DNA from: Arthrobacter terricola | Lineage (GTDB): Bacteria > Actinomycetota > Actinomycetes > Actinomycetales > Micrococcaceae | NCBI RefSeq assembly: GCF_004354015.1 | Contig: NZ_SMRU01000016.1 | Coordinates: 1-64,000 of the forward strand | Reading direction: 5' to 3' | DNA length: 64,000 nt | Position numbers and translations under genes: made by a program | The notes under the pieces: generated by a model | What the model was told of the DNA's origin: nothing | Databases searched by the model: none | Seen by the model: only the letters and a program-made list of their open reading frames with translations | Part shown: positions 1 through 8,025 of the stretch, one piece after another | Numbering within the stretch: the first letter of the stretch is position 1 | Layout of the letters: each line of letters opens with the position of its first letter

Positions 1-244
1 GGTCCTGATCATGCAGCCCGGCAATCCCTGCGGACTCGTACCGGCTGCGCCACCCTATGACCGTCGTCCGTGTCGCCCCGACACGCTCGGCGATCACGGT
101 GTTCGACAGCCCCTCCGCGGCCAGCAGCACGATCCGCGCCCGCTGGGCGAGTCCCGCCCGTCCCGCCGAGGACCTGGACAGACGATTCAACGCCTCAAAA
201 TCACCATCACGAAGACCCAGGGCAGCAGCAGGACGATTGGCCAT
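1..244 (-). pseudogene. IS630-family transposase, N-terminal part (cut by window edge)
   Basis: Reading leftward from an ATG at 244 gives about 81 codons that run off the window without a stop. The peptide begins MANRPAAALGLRDGD, followed by a helix-turn-helix with the pattern LAQRARIVLLAAEGLSN, then IAERVGATRTTVIGWRSRY. From knowledge of the family, this is the N-terminal DNA-binding half of an IS630-type transposase; the DDE catalytic half would lie outside. Whether the element is intact cannot be judged, so 'pseudogene' only marks that it is partial here. The element's right end should lie just right of the start, around 245-300, but I could not define its terminal inverted repeat without the other end. 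Confidence 0.72.
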
Positions 245-329
245 AACCAATCCTCCCAAACACCCAAACGTCTAGCTATTAACGACACGCGACACTAGGA
301 TCGAATTAGCAAATAATTCGAAAAGAGGC

Positions 330-344
330 CCACGGATTCCGTGG
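330..344 (+). other. Small hairpin in the leader of the 366 gene
   Basis: CCACGG and CCGTGG arms pair across a three-base loop, ending nine bases before the AAAGGAAA ribosome-binding site of the small gene at 366. It could affect translation of that gene or be fortuitous. I see nothing else definite between the transposase start and this point. Confidence 0.3.
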
Positions 345-365
345 ACCCGTTCAAAGGAAACTTCG

Positions 366-584
366 GTGAAAAAGATCGGCCAAACCAGCTGGATTTCGCA
401 TCCCACCCGCGGATCATTGACTGCGCGAACCGGATTCCACTGCCCCAGGAATGGCTTCTGGCGCCCGCTGGGTAGCCTCGTGGAGCCGCTTTTCGTTTTC
501 GAAGGAAGCATCATGCCCACCCACGCCGGAAACAGCATCGAGTGGCACTTGGTCGACGCCCAGGGCCACTTCGGACTGGACTGA
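366..584 (+). CDS. Small conserved-looking protein of unknown function, 72 aa
   Basis: A GTG start follows a good ribosome-binding site (AAAGGAAA, 352-359), and an intrinsic terminator follows the stop, so this looks like a complete one-gene transcript. The peptide has a single CP-N-GFW motif (CPRNGFWRP), then FVFEGSIMP and a W-LV ending. From memory, small proteins with the pattern R-x-G-x-x-CP-x-x-G-x-W ... G-x-x-MP ... W-x-LV recur in bacteria without a settled function, sometimes near toxin or secretion genes. There is no signal peptide or membrane segment. An in-frame ATG at 513 with its own GAAGGAAG could give a 23-residue C-terminal form. It sits beside an IS element, so it may be a stranded accessory gene. 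Confidence 0.5.
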   Translation: MKKIGQTSWISHPTRGSLTARTGFHCPRNGFWRPLGSLVEPLFVFEGSIMPTHAGNSIEWHLVDAQGHFGLD

Positions 585-624
585 GCTTCCCCGCGACCCG
601 GAAAACCACGCAAGCAAACCACGC

Positions 625-656
625 AAGGCGCCCTGCCATTGGCAAGGCGCCTTTTT
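625..656 (+). terminator. Intrinsic terminator
   Basis: AAGGCGCC at 625-632 pairs with GGCGCCTT at 646-653, with an inner TGCC/GGCA extension, and runs into a T tract. It lies between the convergent small gene at 366-584 and the aldolase gene. The T tract favours the plus-strand transcript. Confidence 0.85.
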
Positions 657-742
657 CGTGTCGGAAACCTGTTGTGTCCGGAAACCGGCGGAACGCCAGA
701 GGGCCGGCCACCGCGTTCGGTGACCGGCCCGCCGTCGTACTC

Positions 743-1426
743 TTAGTCTTCGACCAGGAGGCCCTTGGCCTTGAGCTTCTCCGTCAGTCCGCACAGCTCG
801 ATGGTGGTTCCGCCTGCGTGGTACTGCTTGATGAGCTCGCGTTCAGCGTCGTCACGCGCCTGCGAAAGGGCGATGACTTCTTCTGCTTCTTCACGCCGCA
901 CTACGACGACGCCGTCAGCGTCACCGCGCAGGATGTCGCCGGGGTAGATGATTTCGTCGCCGAAAACGAGCGGGTGGTTGATGGGTCCGAGGGTTTCCTT
1001 GACCGTGCCTTTGATGCAGGTGCTTCCGGAGAAGACGGGCAGGCCGAGTTCGATCAGGTCCTGGGTGTCGCGCACGCCGGAATCCGTAACCATCGCAGCG
1101 ATCCCCTTCGCCTTCATGGCGTTGCCCAGGACGTCGCCGAAGATGCCCGCGTCGGAGAATTCCTGCGCGCCAACGAGCACAACGTCGCCGGCCTGGGCGT
1201 AGTGGATGGCAACCTGCAGCATGAGGTTGTCCTGCGGTGCACACCGGACGGTGACAGCCGGGCCGCAGAAGGACATCGAGCGGTCGATCGGCTTGATTTT
1301 CGAGCTCAAGGCGCCTTTGCGGCCCTGGGCTTCGTGGATGGTTGCCGAGGAGAACGCGGCGAGCCGGCTCACGACGTCGGCATCCGGCCTCTGGAACTTG
1401 GTCTTGACGTGGATCATTTCCTGCAT
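743..1426 (-). CDS. galC: 4-carboxy-4-hydroxy-2-oxoadipate aldolase / oxaloacetate decarboxylase (RraA fold)
   Basis: This 227-residue cytosolic enzyme of the class II, metal-dependent HMG/CHA aldolase family splits 4-carboxy-4-hydroxy-2-oxoadipate into pyruvate and oxaloacetate, the last step of protocatechuate 4,5-cleavage and of gallate degradation (LigK/GalC/ProA). Visible hallmarks are GDVLGNAMKAKGIAAMVTDS with GVRD directly after it (catalytic Arg-Asp and metal Asp), STCIKGTVKETLGPIN and the C-terminal GGTTIELCGLTEKLKAKG, which is characteristic of the CHA aldolases rather than of RraA itself. A second ATG three codons in (1417) is an alternative start. It lies 26 bases downstream of an aminotransferase gene, presumably one transcript; such pairs are common where oxaloacetate is produced. 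Confidence 0.85.
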   Translation of the reverse strand: MQEMIHVKTKFQRPDADVVSRLAAFSSATIHEAQGRKGALSSKIKPIDRSMSFCGPAVTVRCAPQDNLMLQVAIHYAQAGDVVLVGAQEFSDAGIFGDVLGNAMKAKGIAAMVTDSGVRDTQDLIELGLPVFSGSTCIKGTVKETLGPINHPLVFGDEIIYPGDILRGDADGVVVVRREEAEEVIALSQARDDAERELIKQYHAGGTTIELCGLTEKLKAKGLLVED

Positions 1427-1452
1427 CTTTCTTCTTTTCTGTCCGCTGGGCG

Positions 1453-2661
1453 TTAGTTGAGGGCGCTGACGGCGTTGCGGATCGCGTCCACGCCGGCGTT
1501 GATGGTCTCCAGCGATGTCGCGAAGGAGATCCGGAAGTAGGGGCCGAGTCCGTAAGCAGAGCCTTGGATCACGGCAACGGAAGCTTCGTTGAGCAAGTAC
1601 AGGGTGAAGTCCTGGTCATTCCCGATGACGCTGCCGTCCGGGGCCGTCTTGCCAATGACTCCGCTGCAGTTCACGTAGGCGTAGAAAGCACCGTCGGCGG
1701 GCGCCACTGACAGCCCTTCGATGGCGTTGAGGCCCTCGACGGCGGCGTCACGGCGCTTGCGGTAGACCTCGACGCTGTCGCGCACGAACGACTGGTCGCC
1801 GTTGAGGGCAGCGGCGGCAGCCGCCTGGCTGATCGACGACGGGCACGACGACGTCTGCGACTGCAGCTTGTTCATGGCGGCGATCAACGGGGCCGGCCCC
1901 ACGCCGTATCCGAGGCGCCAGCCGGTCATTGCGTAAGCCTTGGACACGCCGTTGACCAACAGGATGCGGTCCCGGAGCGCGGGCACTGCGGTCACGAGGC
2001 TGGTCACCCGGCCGTCGCCGAAGTGGATTTCGTCGTAGATCTCGTCGGTCAAGATGTAGACATGCGGATATTCCTCGAGGACCGCGCCCAATGCTTGCAG
2101 TTCTTCGCGCGAGTAGACGGCGCCGGTCGGGTTGGACGGGGCGTTGAGGATGAGCCACTTGGTTTTGGGAGTGATGGCGTCGCGCAGGGCGTCCGGCGTG
2201 AGCTTGAAGCCGGCCTCCTCACTGCACGGAACAATCACGGGAGTCCCGTCATTGGCGAGGACCATGTCCGGGTAGGAGACCCAGTACGGTGCCGGGACGA
2301 TGACTTCGTCGCCTTCGTTGAGTGACGCCATGAGAGCGACGTAGAGGACTTGCTTCGCTCCACCGCCGATGGTGAGCTGGTTCGATTCGTAGCGCACGCC
2401 GGTGTGGCTTTCGATGCGGCGGAGGATCGCTGTCTGCAGCTCCACCGTTCCGGTGACGGAAGTGTATTTGGTTTCTCCGGCGCCGATCGCGGCGATCGCG
2501 GCCGCCTTGATGTGCTCCGGTGTATCGAAATCCGGTTCTCCGACGGTCAGGTCGATGATCGGAATGCCTTCAGCTCGAAGTTCGCGGACGCGGGCGGCGG
2601 CCGCGACGCTGGCTGAGGACTTGATGCGGGTGACCCTCGACGCCGGCAGGTAGTCGGACAT
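1453..2661 (-). CDS. Class I pyridoxal-phosphate aminotransferase (aspartate/prephenate type)
   Basis: 402 residues in the fold type I aminotransferase family. Seen are the substrate-side signature VGEPDFDTPEHI, the APSNPTGAVYS segment, the cofactor Asp-Tyr region TDEIYDEIHF, the Schiff-base lysine in VSKAYAMTGWRLGYG, and the arginine in the C-terminal FRISFA. These match bacterial aspartate (type Ib) aminotransferases. The ATG at 2661 is chosen because GGAGGA sits five to six bases ahead; an upstream in-frame ATG at 2679 would put that site inside the gene. It is transcribed with the CHA aldolase, so a reasonable role is transamination of oxaloacetate formed by that aldolase. The substrate is inferred, not shown. 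Confidence 0.82.
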   Translation of the reverse strand: MSDYLPASRVTRIKSSASVAAAARVRELRAEGIPIIDLTVGEPDFDTPEHIKAAAIAAIGAGETKYTSVTGTVELQTAILRRIESHTGVRYESNQLTIGGGAKQVLYVALMASLNEGDEVIVPAPYWVSYPDMVLANDGTPVIVPCSEEAGFKLTPDALRDAITPKTKWLILNAPSNPTGAVYSREELQALGAVLEEYPHVYILTDEIYDEIHFGDGRVTSLVTAVPALRDRILLVNGVSKAYAMTGWRLGYGVGPAPLIAAMNKLQSQTSSCPSSISQAAAAAALNGDQSFVRDSVEVYRKRRDAAVEGLNAIEGLSVAPADGAFYAYVNCSGVIGKTAPDGSVIGNDQDFTLYLLNEASVAVIQGSAYGLGPYFRISFATSLETINAGVDAIRNAVSALN

Positions 2662-2967
2662 TGTCTCCTCCAGAAACATGGAACTCAGGATTCGCTTACC
2701 GAATCCCCCATTTCGAGACTAGGGACTGCAGGACGTCGTGGATAAGACATAATGTGCGTGGATTGATAAGCGGACCTTATGACGGGTTCGCGTTTTGGAC
2801 GCTTTGGGTGCCGAATCGTCGAGTTCCCGGCGCAAATGGCCATCTTCCATGCGCTTTGCTTATGGGTTCACGCGGTATTGGTATTTCCGCCGGGCAGTGC
2901 GAGGTGCCTAAATTCGACTGATCAACCGTTCACGCCAAGTCCGCATGCAGAGTCCGAAAGGAAGCCA
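2662..2967. other. Divergent intergenic region, no clear signal
   Basis: About 306 bases separate the leftward aminotransferase gene from the rightward small gene at 2968. It must hold the promoter of the aminotransferase-aldolase unit, but I found no convincing -35/-10 pair or palindromic operator on either strand. Confidence 0.4.
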
Positions 2968-3510
2968 ATGCCAGCCCATTCCGGGTCAGTCCAGGCTGGA
3001 CCAGTCCAAAGCCGGTCGGCCACCGGAAGGTATACGTACCGCGCGAAGGCACCACGGTCCCAGTCCACTGCCAACAAGGAACACGCCAAGCTAACGGACG
3101 CCCTCGCAGCACATCGGCAGCTCCTTACGCACGCCTCGAGCGCCATCAGGACACTGACTTCAGCGCGAAACGAAATGATCGCCCAGGCCGTGGCCGACGG
3201 GCTCACGCTCGCTACCATTTCCGCGGTGACCCGGGAGAACCTCCGTAGCGTCCGAACCATCGCATTGGCTTATGACGAACTGCATCCGAGCGGATTTTCC
3301 CGCAGCGCCCATTTGGAGGCGCTGAAAGCCAAGAGCGAAGAACTGCTTGGCGCGGAACGCCACCGGGACCAGATCCTCGAGCGTAGGGAGGCCCTGATCC
3401 TGATGGCCTTCCGCACCAAGGCCTGCGACGACATCGAACTCGCTTCCCTGACAGGCCTGACGCCGGACCACATCCGCAGGACTACCCGGAAGGTCCGGCA
3501 GGCGGGCTAG
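2968..3510 (+). CDS. Uncharacterised 180-aa helical protein, possible HTH
   Basis: The ATG at 2968 follows GAAAGGAAG, so I prefer it to an in-frame start at 2779. The N-terminal 45 residues are Ser/Ala/Gln-rich and probably disordered. The rest is predicted-looking alpha-helix with two segments that resemble helix-turn-helix units: a middle one (IAQAVADGLTLATISAVTRE) and a C-terminal one (ELASLTGLTPDHIRRTTRKV). I do not recognise the family; a DNA-binding role is only a suggestion. The last four bases overlap the 3' end of the convergent aldehyde dehydrogenase gene, with no terminator between them. Confidence 0.6.
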   Translation: MPAHSGSVQAGPVQSRSATGRYTYRAKAPRSQSTANKEHAKLTDALAAHRQLLTHASSAIRTLTSARNEMIAQAVADGLTLATISAVTRENLRSVRTIALAYDELHPSGFSRSAHLEALKAKSEELLGAERHRDQILERREALILMAFRTKACDDIELASLTGLTPDHIRRTTRKVRQAG

Positions 3511-4919
3511 CCGTTGATCACTTGTGGCACGCCGAGGTGTTTGAGGCCTTCGGTGCCGAATTCGAGGCCGTAGCCGGATTGTTTGGCGCCGCCGAAGGGG
3601 ATGCGGGGGTCCACGGCGCCGTGTTTGTTGATCCACACGGTCCCGGCCTGGAGCCGGGCGGCGACGTTGCGGGCGGCGTCCAGGTCGGGGGACCAGACGG
3701 AGGCCCCGAGTCCGACGTCGAGGGCGTTCGCCATGGTGATGGCTTCCTCAATGGTGCTGTAGCGGATGATGGGCAGGGCGGGTCCGAACTGCTCCTCGGT
3801 CACGAGCGGGTTGGTGTTCTCGATGTCCGCGACGAGGGTGGCGGGGTAGAAGTTGCCGGGTTTGCTGGTGTCCGGGTTCCCGCCGGTCAGGATCCGGGCA
3901 CCGGCGTCGCGTGCGGCGTCCACGAGGCGGGCGACGATCTCGTACTGGGCGCGGTTCTGCAAGGGTCCCAGGACGTTGGCCTCGTCCAGGCCGACACCCA
4001 TGGGCATCGCGGCGGCCACGCTGGTCAGCTCGGTACAGACGGCCTCGTACAACGAGTCGGGGACGTAGAGGCGCTTCAATGCCGCGCAGGTTTGGCCGGT
4101 GTTGATGAACGCGCCCCAGAACAGGTCCTGGGCGATGGCTTTGGGGTCGGCGTCGGGCAGGACGATGCCGGCGTCGTTGCCTCCGAGTTCCAGGGTGAGG
4201 CGTTTGACGGTGTCCGCACTGGAGCGGATGATCGCCTTGCCGGTGGCGGTGGAGCCGGTGAACATGATTTTCCCGACCCCGGGGTGGGTGGCGAGGGCTT
4301 CGCCGACGTCCCGCCCGCCGGAGACCACGGTGAGCAGCCCCTCGGGGAGTTCCTGGTTGAGGACGTGGATCAGGGCGAGCACGGACAGGGGCGTGTATTC
4401 GGAGGGTTTGACCACCACGGTGTTGCCCATGCGCAGGGCGGGGCCGATCTGCCAGACGGTGATCATCATGGGCCAGTTCCAGGGCCCGATCGCGCCGACG
4501 ACCCCGATGGGGCGGTAGTGCAGCACGGCCCGGGTGGTCCCGTCGTCGACGACCGTTTCAGGTTCCAGGGGTGTGGTGGCGGCGGCGCGCAGCCACGCCG
4601 CGCACGCGCCGACTTCGAAGCGGGCGTTCGGGCCGTTCAGGGGTTTGCCTTGCTCGCGGGAGAGCAGCCGGGCGAGTTCCTCGGCGGAGCGTTCGACGGC
4701 GTCGGCGGCCTTCAGCAGCGCCGCGGACCTGGCCTCGTGCCCGGCAGCAGCCCACGCGGGTTGCGCGGCAGCAGCGGCCGCGACCGCCGCGTCCAGATCC
4801 GCGACCGTGTGCACGGGCGCTTCACCGACCGCCTCACCAGTCGCCGGATCAAAAATCGTGCGGCTGGCCTGGCCGGGGGCAGCGGTTACCGAAGCCAACA
4901 ACGAATCGTACGTCTCCAA
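3507..4919 (-). CDS. NAD(P)+-dependent aldehyde dehydrogenase
   Basis: 470 residues, the usual length for the family. Oxyanion-hole and cofactor motifs are present (GAIGPWNWP with the catalytic Asn near 148, GNTVVVKPSEYTP), the general base is Glu244 in LELGGND, and the nucleophile is Cys278 in NTGQTC. The C terminus carries the usual PFGGAKQSGYG. It follows a moaF-like gene by ten bases and lies in the same leftward unit as an APC permease, opposite a monoamine oxidase. It is therefore a good candidate to oxidise the aldehyde made by that oxidase, such as 4-hydroxyphenylacetaldehyde from tyramine. Family membership is certain; the substrate is inferred from context. Confidence 0.88.
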   Translation of the reverse strand: METYDSLLASVTAAPGQASRTIFDPATGEAVGEAPVHTVADLDAAVAAAAAAQPAWAAAGHEARSAALLKAADAVERSAEELARLLSREQGKPLNGPNARFEVGACAAWLRAAATTPLEPETVVDDGTTRAVLHYRPIGVVGAIGPWNWPMMITVWQIGPALRMGNTVVVKPSEYTPLSVLALIHVLNQELPEGLLTVVSGGRDVGEALATHPGVGKIMFTGSTATGKAIIRSSADTVKRLTLELGGNDAGIVLPDADPKAIAQDLFWGAFINTGQTCAALKRLYVPDSLYEAVCTELTSVAAAMPMGVGLDEANVLGPLQNRAQYEIVARLVDAARDAGARILTGGNPDTSKPGNFYPATLVADIENTNPLVTEEQFGPALPIIRYSTIEEAITMANALDVGLGASVWSPDLDAARNVAARLQAGTVWINKHGAVDPRIPFGGAKQSGYGLEFGTEGLKHLGVPQVING

Positions 4920-4929
4920 GAAAAGCTCC

Positions 4930-5685
4930 TCAGTGCTTGTGGGTGTCTTGCGGGTATTCGGTGGTGTTCAGCACGCTGAGCCGCGAATTGAACGGCAGGA
5001 TTACGGGTTCGCCGGCGGGATCGTCCCAGCCGAACATTCGCCCGATCGAGCGCTGTTCGCGGAGGTCGATCAACAACACGGCTTCGACCGTCATGACCTT
5101 TTCCGTCCAGAAGAAGATGTAGAGGTCCTCGGCCACGTCCCACATCATGCAGCGGTCTGTGTCGGCGAGCCCTGCCTCGCCGCCCCGGACGCAGTTCCAT
5201 GTGAAAGTCCCGGGGTTCAGGTAGATGTGCTCGTAACTTTCCAGATCGCTGTAGCGGTAGAAGATCCGCTTTCCCACCAGCCCGGAGGAGCGCTCGTGGG
5301 CGGCGGTGAAATCGGTGGTGCTCCGGATCCTGCCGTCCACAGTGACGAACCGCGAAATGCCGGTGGTGACTGCTCCGGTGTTGCGGTCCCAGATGATGGT
5401 GACGTTCTCGCCGTCGACGCCTTCGCCTCGGACGAAGTCAATGATGAAGATGTCCGGACGCGCTTCGATGGCCTTGTACGCGGCTGAGCCGCCGTCCCAT
5501 GCGACCGTCGCCGGGTCCGTGAAGACGTGCTCGACGGCGGTCCCGCCTTGTGTTGGGATGCTCAGCGTTGTGCCGGCGAGCGCGGGAGAGGCGGGGAGGG
5601 TTTGATCGCCGAATCCGTCCAGCATCGCGGACACCGGGGGCCACTGGTCTTCGGGGATGTAGTCCTGGATATCGGTTGAAGTCAT
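4930..5685 (-). CDS. moaF: MoaF-like protein of the monoamine regulon
   Basis: 251 residues with two lipocalin-like beta-barrel halves. It has the N-terminal DYIPEDQWPPVSAMLDGFG and a C-terminal half containing YSDLESYEHIYLN, FTWNCVRGGEAGLADTD and MMWDVAEDLYIFFWTEK, which I recognise as the MoaF domain. MoaF was first described in the Klebsiella monoamine (tyramine oxidase) regulon; despite the name, its biochemical role is not established and it is not the molybdopterin-synthesis MoaA-E set. The ATG at 5685 follows AAAGGACT; the longer in-frame reading from 5811 would overlap the permease. It sits between an APC permease and an aldehyde dehydrogenase and faces a monoamine oxidase, the context known for the family. 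Confidence 0.82.
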   Translation of the reverse strand: MTSTDIQDYIPEDQWPPVSAMLDGFGDQTLPASPALAGTTLSIPTQGGTAVEHVFTDPATVAWDGGSAAYKAIEARPDIFIIDFVRGEGVDGENVTIIWDRNTGAVTTGISRFVTVDGRIRSTTDFTAAHERSSGLVGKRIFYRYSDLESYEHIYLNPGTFTWNCVRGGEAGLADTDRCMMWDVAEDLYIFFWTEKVMTVEAVLLIDLREQRSIGRMFGWDDPAGEPVILPFNSRLSVLNTTEYPQDTHKH

Positions 5686-5728
5686 GGTTGAGTCCTTTTC
5701 GAGTTCACGGAGGGCGTGTCTTGGGGTG

Positions 5729-7180
5729 TTAGAGAATTTCGGCGGCGTAGTCAATGGAGGGTTTTTGGGTTCCTCGGGCGAGGCCTGCCACGACGACGAT
5801 CGGAATGCCAAGGAGGAGCCAGCGTGCGATTCCGCCTGCGCCGCCCAGGAGCGCGTCGTAGTTATCCAGCGTCAGGTAACCGATGACGATGAATGCCAGG
5901 AAGGACAGTGATGGGGCGATGACCGTGACCCATAGATTGTCGCGGATGCGGTTCCGGGCGAAGAACACAACGATGGCGGCTGACGTGAGCAGCAGGATGG
6001 TTATGAAGCCCGCCGTTCCCAAGGCCACGAACCAGGAGAAAACGGTGGCGATGGGGTCGGCTCCGGCCAGGAGGAACACGGTGATTACGGCCAGGACCAC
6101 GATTGCGTTGACCAAGCCGGCGAAGGATGGCGCTCCTGTCCTGGAAACCGAAGAGAGCTTGGCAGGCAGTGCGCCGGCACGGCCGAGGGCAAAGAGGTAC
6201 CGGGAGAACATGTTGGACAGGCCGAGGAGCATGGCGATGAAACTTGTGACAACAAGGACCTGCATGGCGACGCTCAGCCACGGACCGGCGCTGGCATTGG
6301 CGAGGTCGAAGATCATGCCGGAGGGATTGCCGGTTGCCTCAGCCTGGATATGGTCGATGCCGATCGAACCGCTGATGGCCCACGTGGACAAGGTGTAGAA
6401 GACTCCGACGAAGGCAATGACCAGGTACGCTGCCCGGGGAATGGTCCGCCGCGGATTCTTCGCCTCTTCGGCGAAGACCACCGTCGCCTCGAAACTCGTG
6501 AAGCAGGCGAAGGCGAACAACATTGAGATGCCCAGCCCGGGGCCGAAGACACTCGAGGCCGTGAAGCCTCCGAACGTGAAGATCCCCCATCCCTTCTGGG
6601 CAATAAGGGAAACAACGAGCGCGCCGACCACGAATGTTTCACCGAGGATCAACACCCCGAGCACTTTCAGGCTTGCGTCCACGCCCCGCATCGTCAGTCC
6701 GGCGGTCAAAGCCAGGACCACGATGATCCACACATAGACGGGGATCCCGACGCCGGTGAGGCTTTGAACGAGCTGCTGGGCGAACACCCCGAATTGGGAC
6801 CACAGCCCGATCTGGAGGCTGAGGTAGGTAAGTATCGCGATGCCGGCGCCGGCCGTAGCCCACTTGTTGCCGAGTCCCTTGGCAATGTACGCGACGAAGC
6901 CGCCGGCGTTGGTGATGTGGTGGCTCATCCGGAGGTATCCGACCGAGAAGAGTGCGACCAGGAGGGCGGCGATGGTGTAAATCACCGGAGTTCCGGGGCC
7001 GCTCGCCGAGAAGAGGACAGGACTTGCTCCGACGACGGCGGCCATGGGCGCCGCTGCGGCGATGGAGAAAAACGCGATGGCCAGGACGCCGAGTTTGTTC
7101 GGTCGCAACCGGACTGCCGATGTTTCCAACACGGGCTCTGCTAATCCGACGCCGACTGCGTCTCGTGGTTCTTGATTCAA
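5729..7180 (-). CDS. APC-superfamily amino acid/amine permease
   Basis: 483 residues with about twelve hydrophobic segments, starting with LGVLAIAFFSIAAAAPMAAVV, the conserved first helix of APC transporters, and followed by GGFVAYIAKGLG and FTSFEATVVFAEEAKNPRRTIPRA, the classic TM6-loop signature. I choose a TTG start at 7180 because GAGGAG lies six bases upstream and the hydrophilic lead is then of normal length; in-frame ATGs further upstream (to 7339) would reach the operator. It is the first gene of a permease-moaF-aldehyde dehydrogenase unit divergent from a TetR gene, so uptake of the amine degraded by the neighbouring oxidase is the natural guess. The specificity is not readable from sequence. 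Confidence 0.85.
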   Translation of the reverse strand: MNQEPRDAVGVGLAEPVLETSAVRLRPNKLGVLAIAFFSIAAAAPMAAVVGASPVLFSASGPGTPVIYTIAALLVALFSVGYLRMSHHITNAGGFVAYIAKGLGNKWATAGAGIAILTYLSLQIGLWSQFGVFAQQLVQSLTGVGIPVYVWIIVVLALTAGLTMRGVDASLKVLGVLILGETFVVGALVVSLIAQKGWGIFTFGGFTASSVFGPGLGISMLFAFACFTSFEATVVFAEEAKNPRRTIPRAAYLVIAFVGVFYTLSTWAISGSIGIDHIQAEATGNPSGMIFDLANASAGPWLSVAMQVLVVTSFIAMLLGLSNMFSRYLFALGRAGALPAKLSSVSRTGAPSFAGLVNAIVVLAVITVFLLAGADPIATVFSWFVALGTAGFITILLLTSAAIVVFFARNRIRDNLWVTVIAPSLSFLAFIVIGYLTLDNYDALLGGAGGIARWLLLGIPIVVVAGLARGTQKPSIDYAAEIL

Positions 7181-7347
7181 GGGAGGCTCCTCTTTCGGAA
7201 GCTCAAATGGCGGAATCGCCGCTGCTGATGAGGTTATGAACGCCCTGCCGTCGCGCATCTTTGCAACGATCTCGCGGGACCGGAAGTGCTCTTGAGGCCT
7301 TCCGTTTAGGTCTTCAGCCGGGATAGTGATCCCGGCCACAAAAAGAA

Positions 7348-7363
7348 CTATACGTTTGTTTAG
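7348..7363. promoter_or_regulatory. Palindromic operator candidate for the TetR at 7417
   Basis: CTATACGTTTGTTTAG is an imperfect palindrome (arms flanked further by AA and TT) between the leftward permease gene and the rightward TetR gene. Read on the other strand it matches 12 of 16 positions of the perfect palindrome at 9823-9838, next to the paralogous TetR. It probably controls both divergent transcripts. Confidence 0.6.
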
Positions 7364-7416
7364 TTTCTGGTGTCAACGGGTCTCTGCAAACAATCGGACG
7401 AAGCTAGACTCGGCTT

Positions 7417-8025
7417 ATGGGCCAGCCTTCGCGGAAATTACAGTACGGAGACGGCCGCGAGGCATTGCTCGCGGCCGTGATCGACGTCGTCGCCGAAAAA
7501 GGGCTGAGGGGTGTCACGTACCGTGCCGTGGCGGCCCGGGCCGGAGTGAACCACACGCTGGTCACCCATCATTTCGGTTCCATCGAAGGACTCCTGGCCG
7601 CCACCATGGAATGGGCCGTCCAACGCTCCATCCAGGAGACGGGGCTGGCCGGGATCGCCGATTTCGACGAAGGCTTCGCCGATTCGCTCATGGCAACGGT
7701 ATCCGCCGAGCCGGAGCTGCAGCTTTTCCAGTTCGAAATGCTCCTGGAGTCCAGGCGCAACCCGAAGATCCTGCCAATGGTGGAAGGGCTCTACGACACG
7801 TATGTGGAAGCTGTCGAAGAGGCCTTGGCACAGCGCGGCCTTGATACAAGCGGCGAAGCCTCCCGGGCGATCTTCGCCGCCCTGGACGGTTTGATGCTTC
7901 AATTCCTGACGATCACCAGCCCGGCAAAGGTCAGGTCGGCCCTGATCCAGGTGGGAAGGCTCGTTTCCGGACTCCCGGATACCCCGGGTGATACGCCGAA
8001 CCCCGCCGCCACGGAAAGCGCCTAG
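7417..8025 (+). CDS. TetR-family transcriptional regulator (paralogue 1)
   Basis: 202 residues. The N-terminal domain has REALLAAVIDVVAEKGLRG followed by TYRAVAARAGVNHTLVTHHF, a standard TetR helix-turn-helix, then a helical ligand-binding domain. It is clearly paralogous to the TetR encoded at 9871: the two share the pattern LRG-TYRAVA--AGVN--LV-HHFGS and a W-V-RSI segment after it. It is divergent from the permease-moaF-aldehyde dehydrogenase unit, with an operator-like palindrome between, and its 3' end overlaps the convergent monoamine oxidase gene by four bases. It is probably a local repressor relieved by an amine or its aldehyde product; the ligand is unknown. Confidence 0.85.
   Translation: MGQPSRKLQYGDGREALLAAVIDVVAEKGLRGVTYRAVAARAGVNHTLVTHHFGSIEGLLAATMEWAVQRSIQETGLAGIADFDEGFADSLMATVSAEPELQLFQFEMLLESRRNPKILPMVEGLYDTYVEAVEEALAQRGLDTSGEASRAIFAALDGLMLQFLTITSPAKVRSALIQVGRLVSGLPDTPGDTPNPAATESA

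Noticed and set aside
542..1456. 304-codon plus-strand frame
   Set aside because: Antisense to the CHA aldolase and crossing the terminator at 625-656.
3522..4979. 485-codon plus-strand frame
   Set aside because: Antisense to the aldehyde dehydrogenase; Gly/Val/Asp-rich with no family motif.
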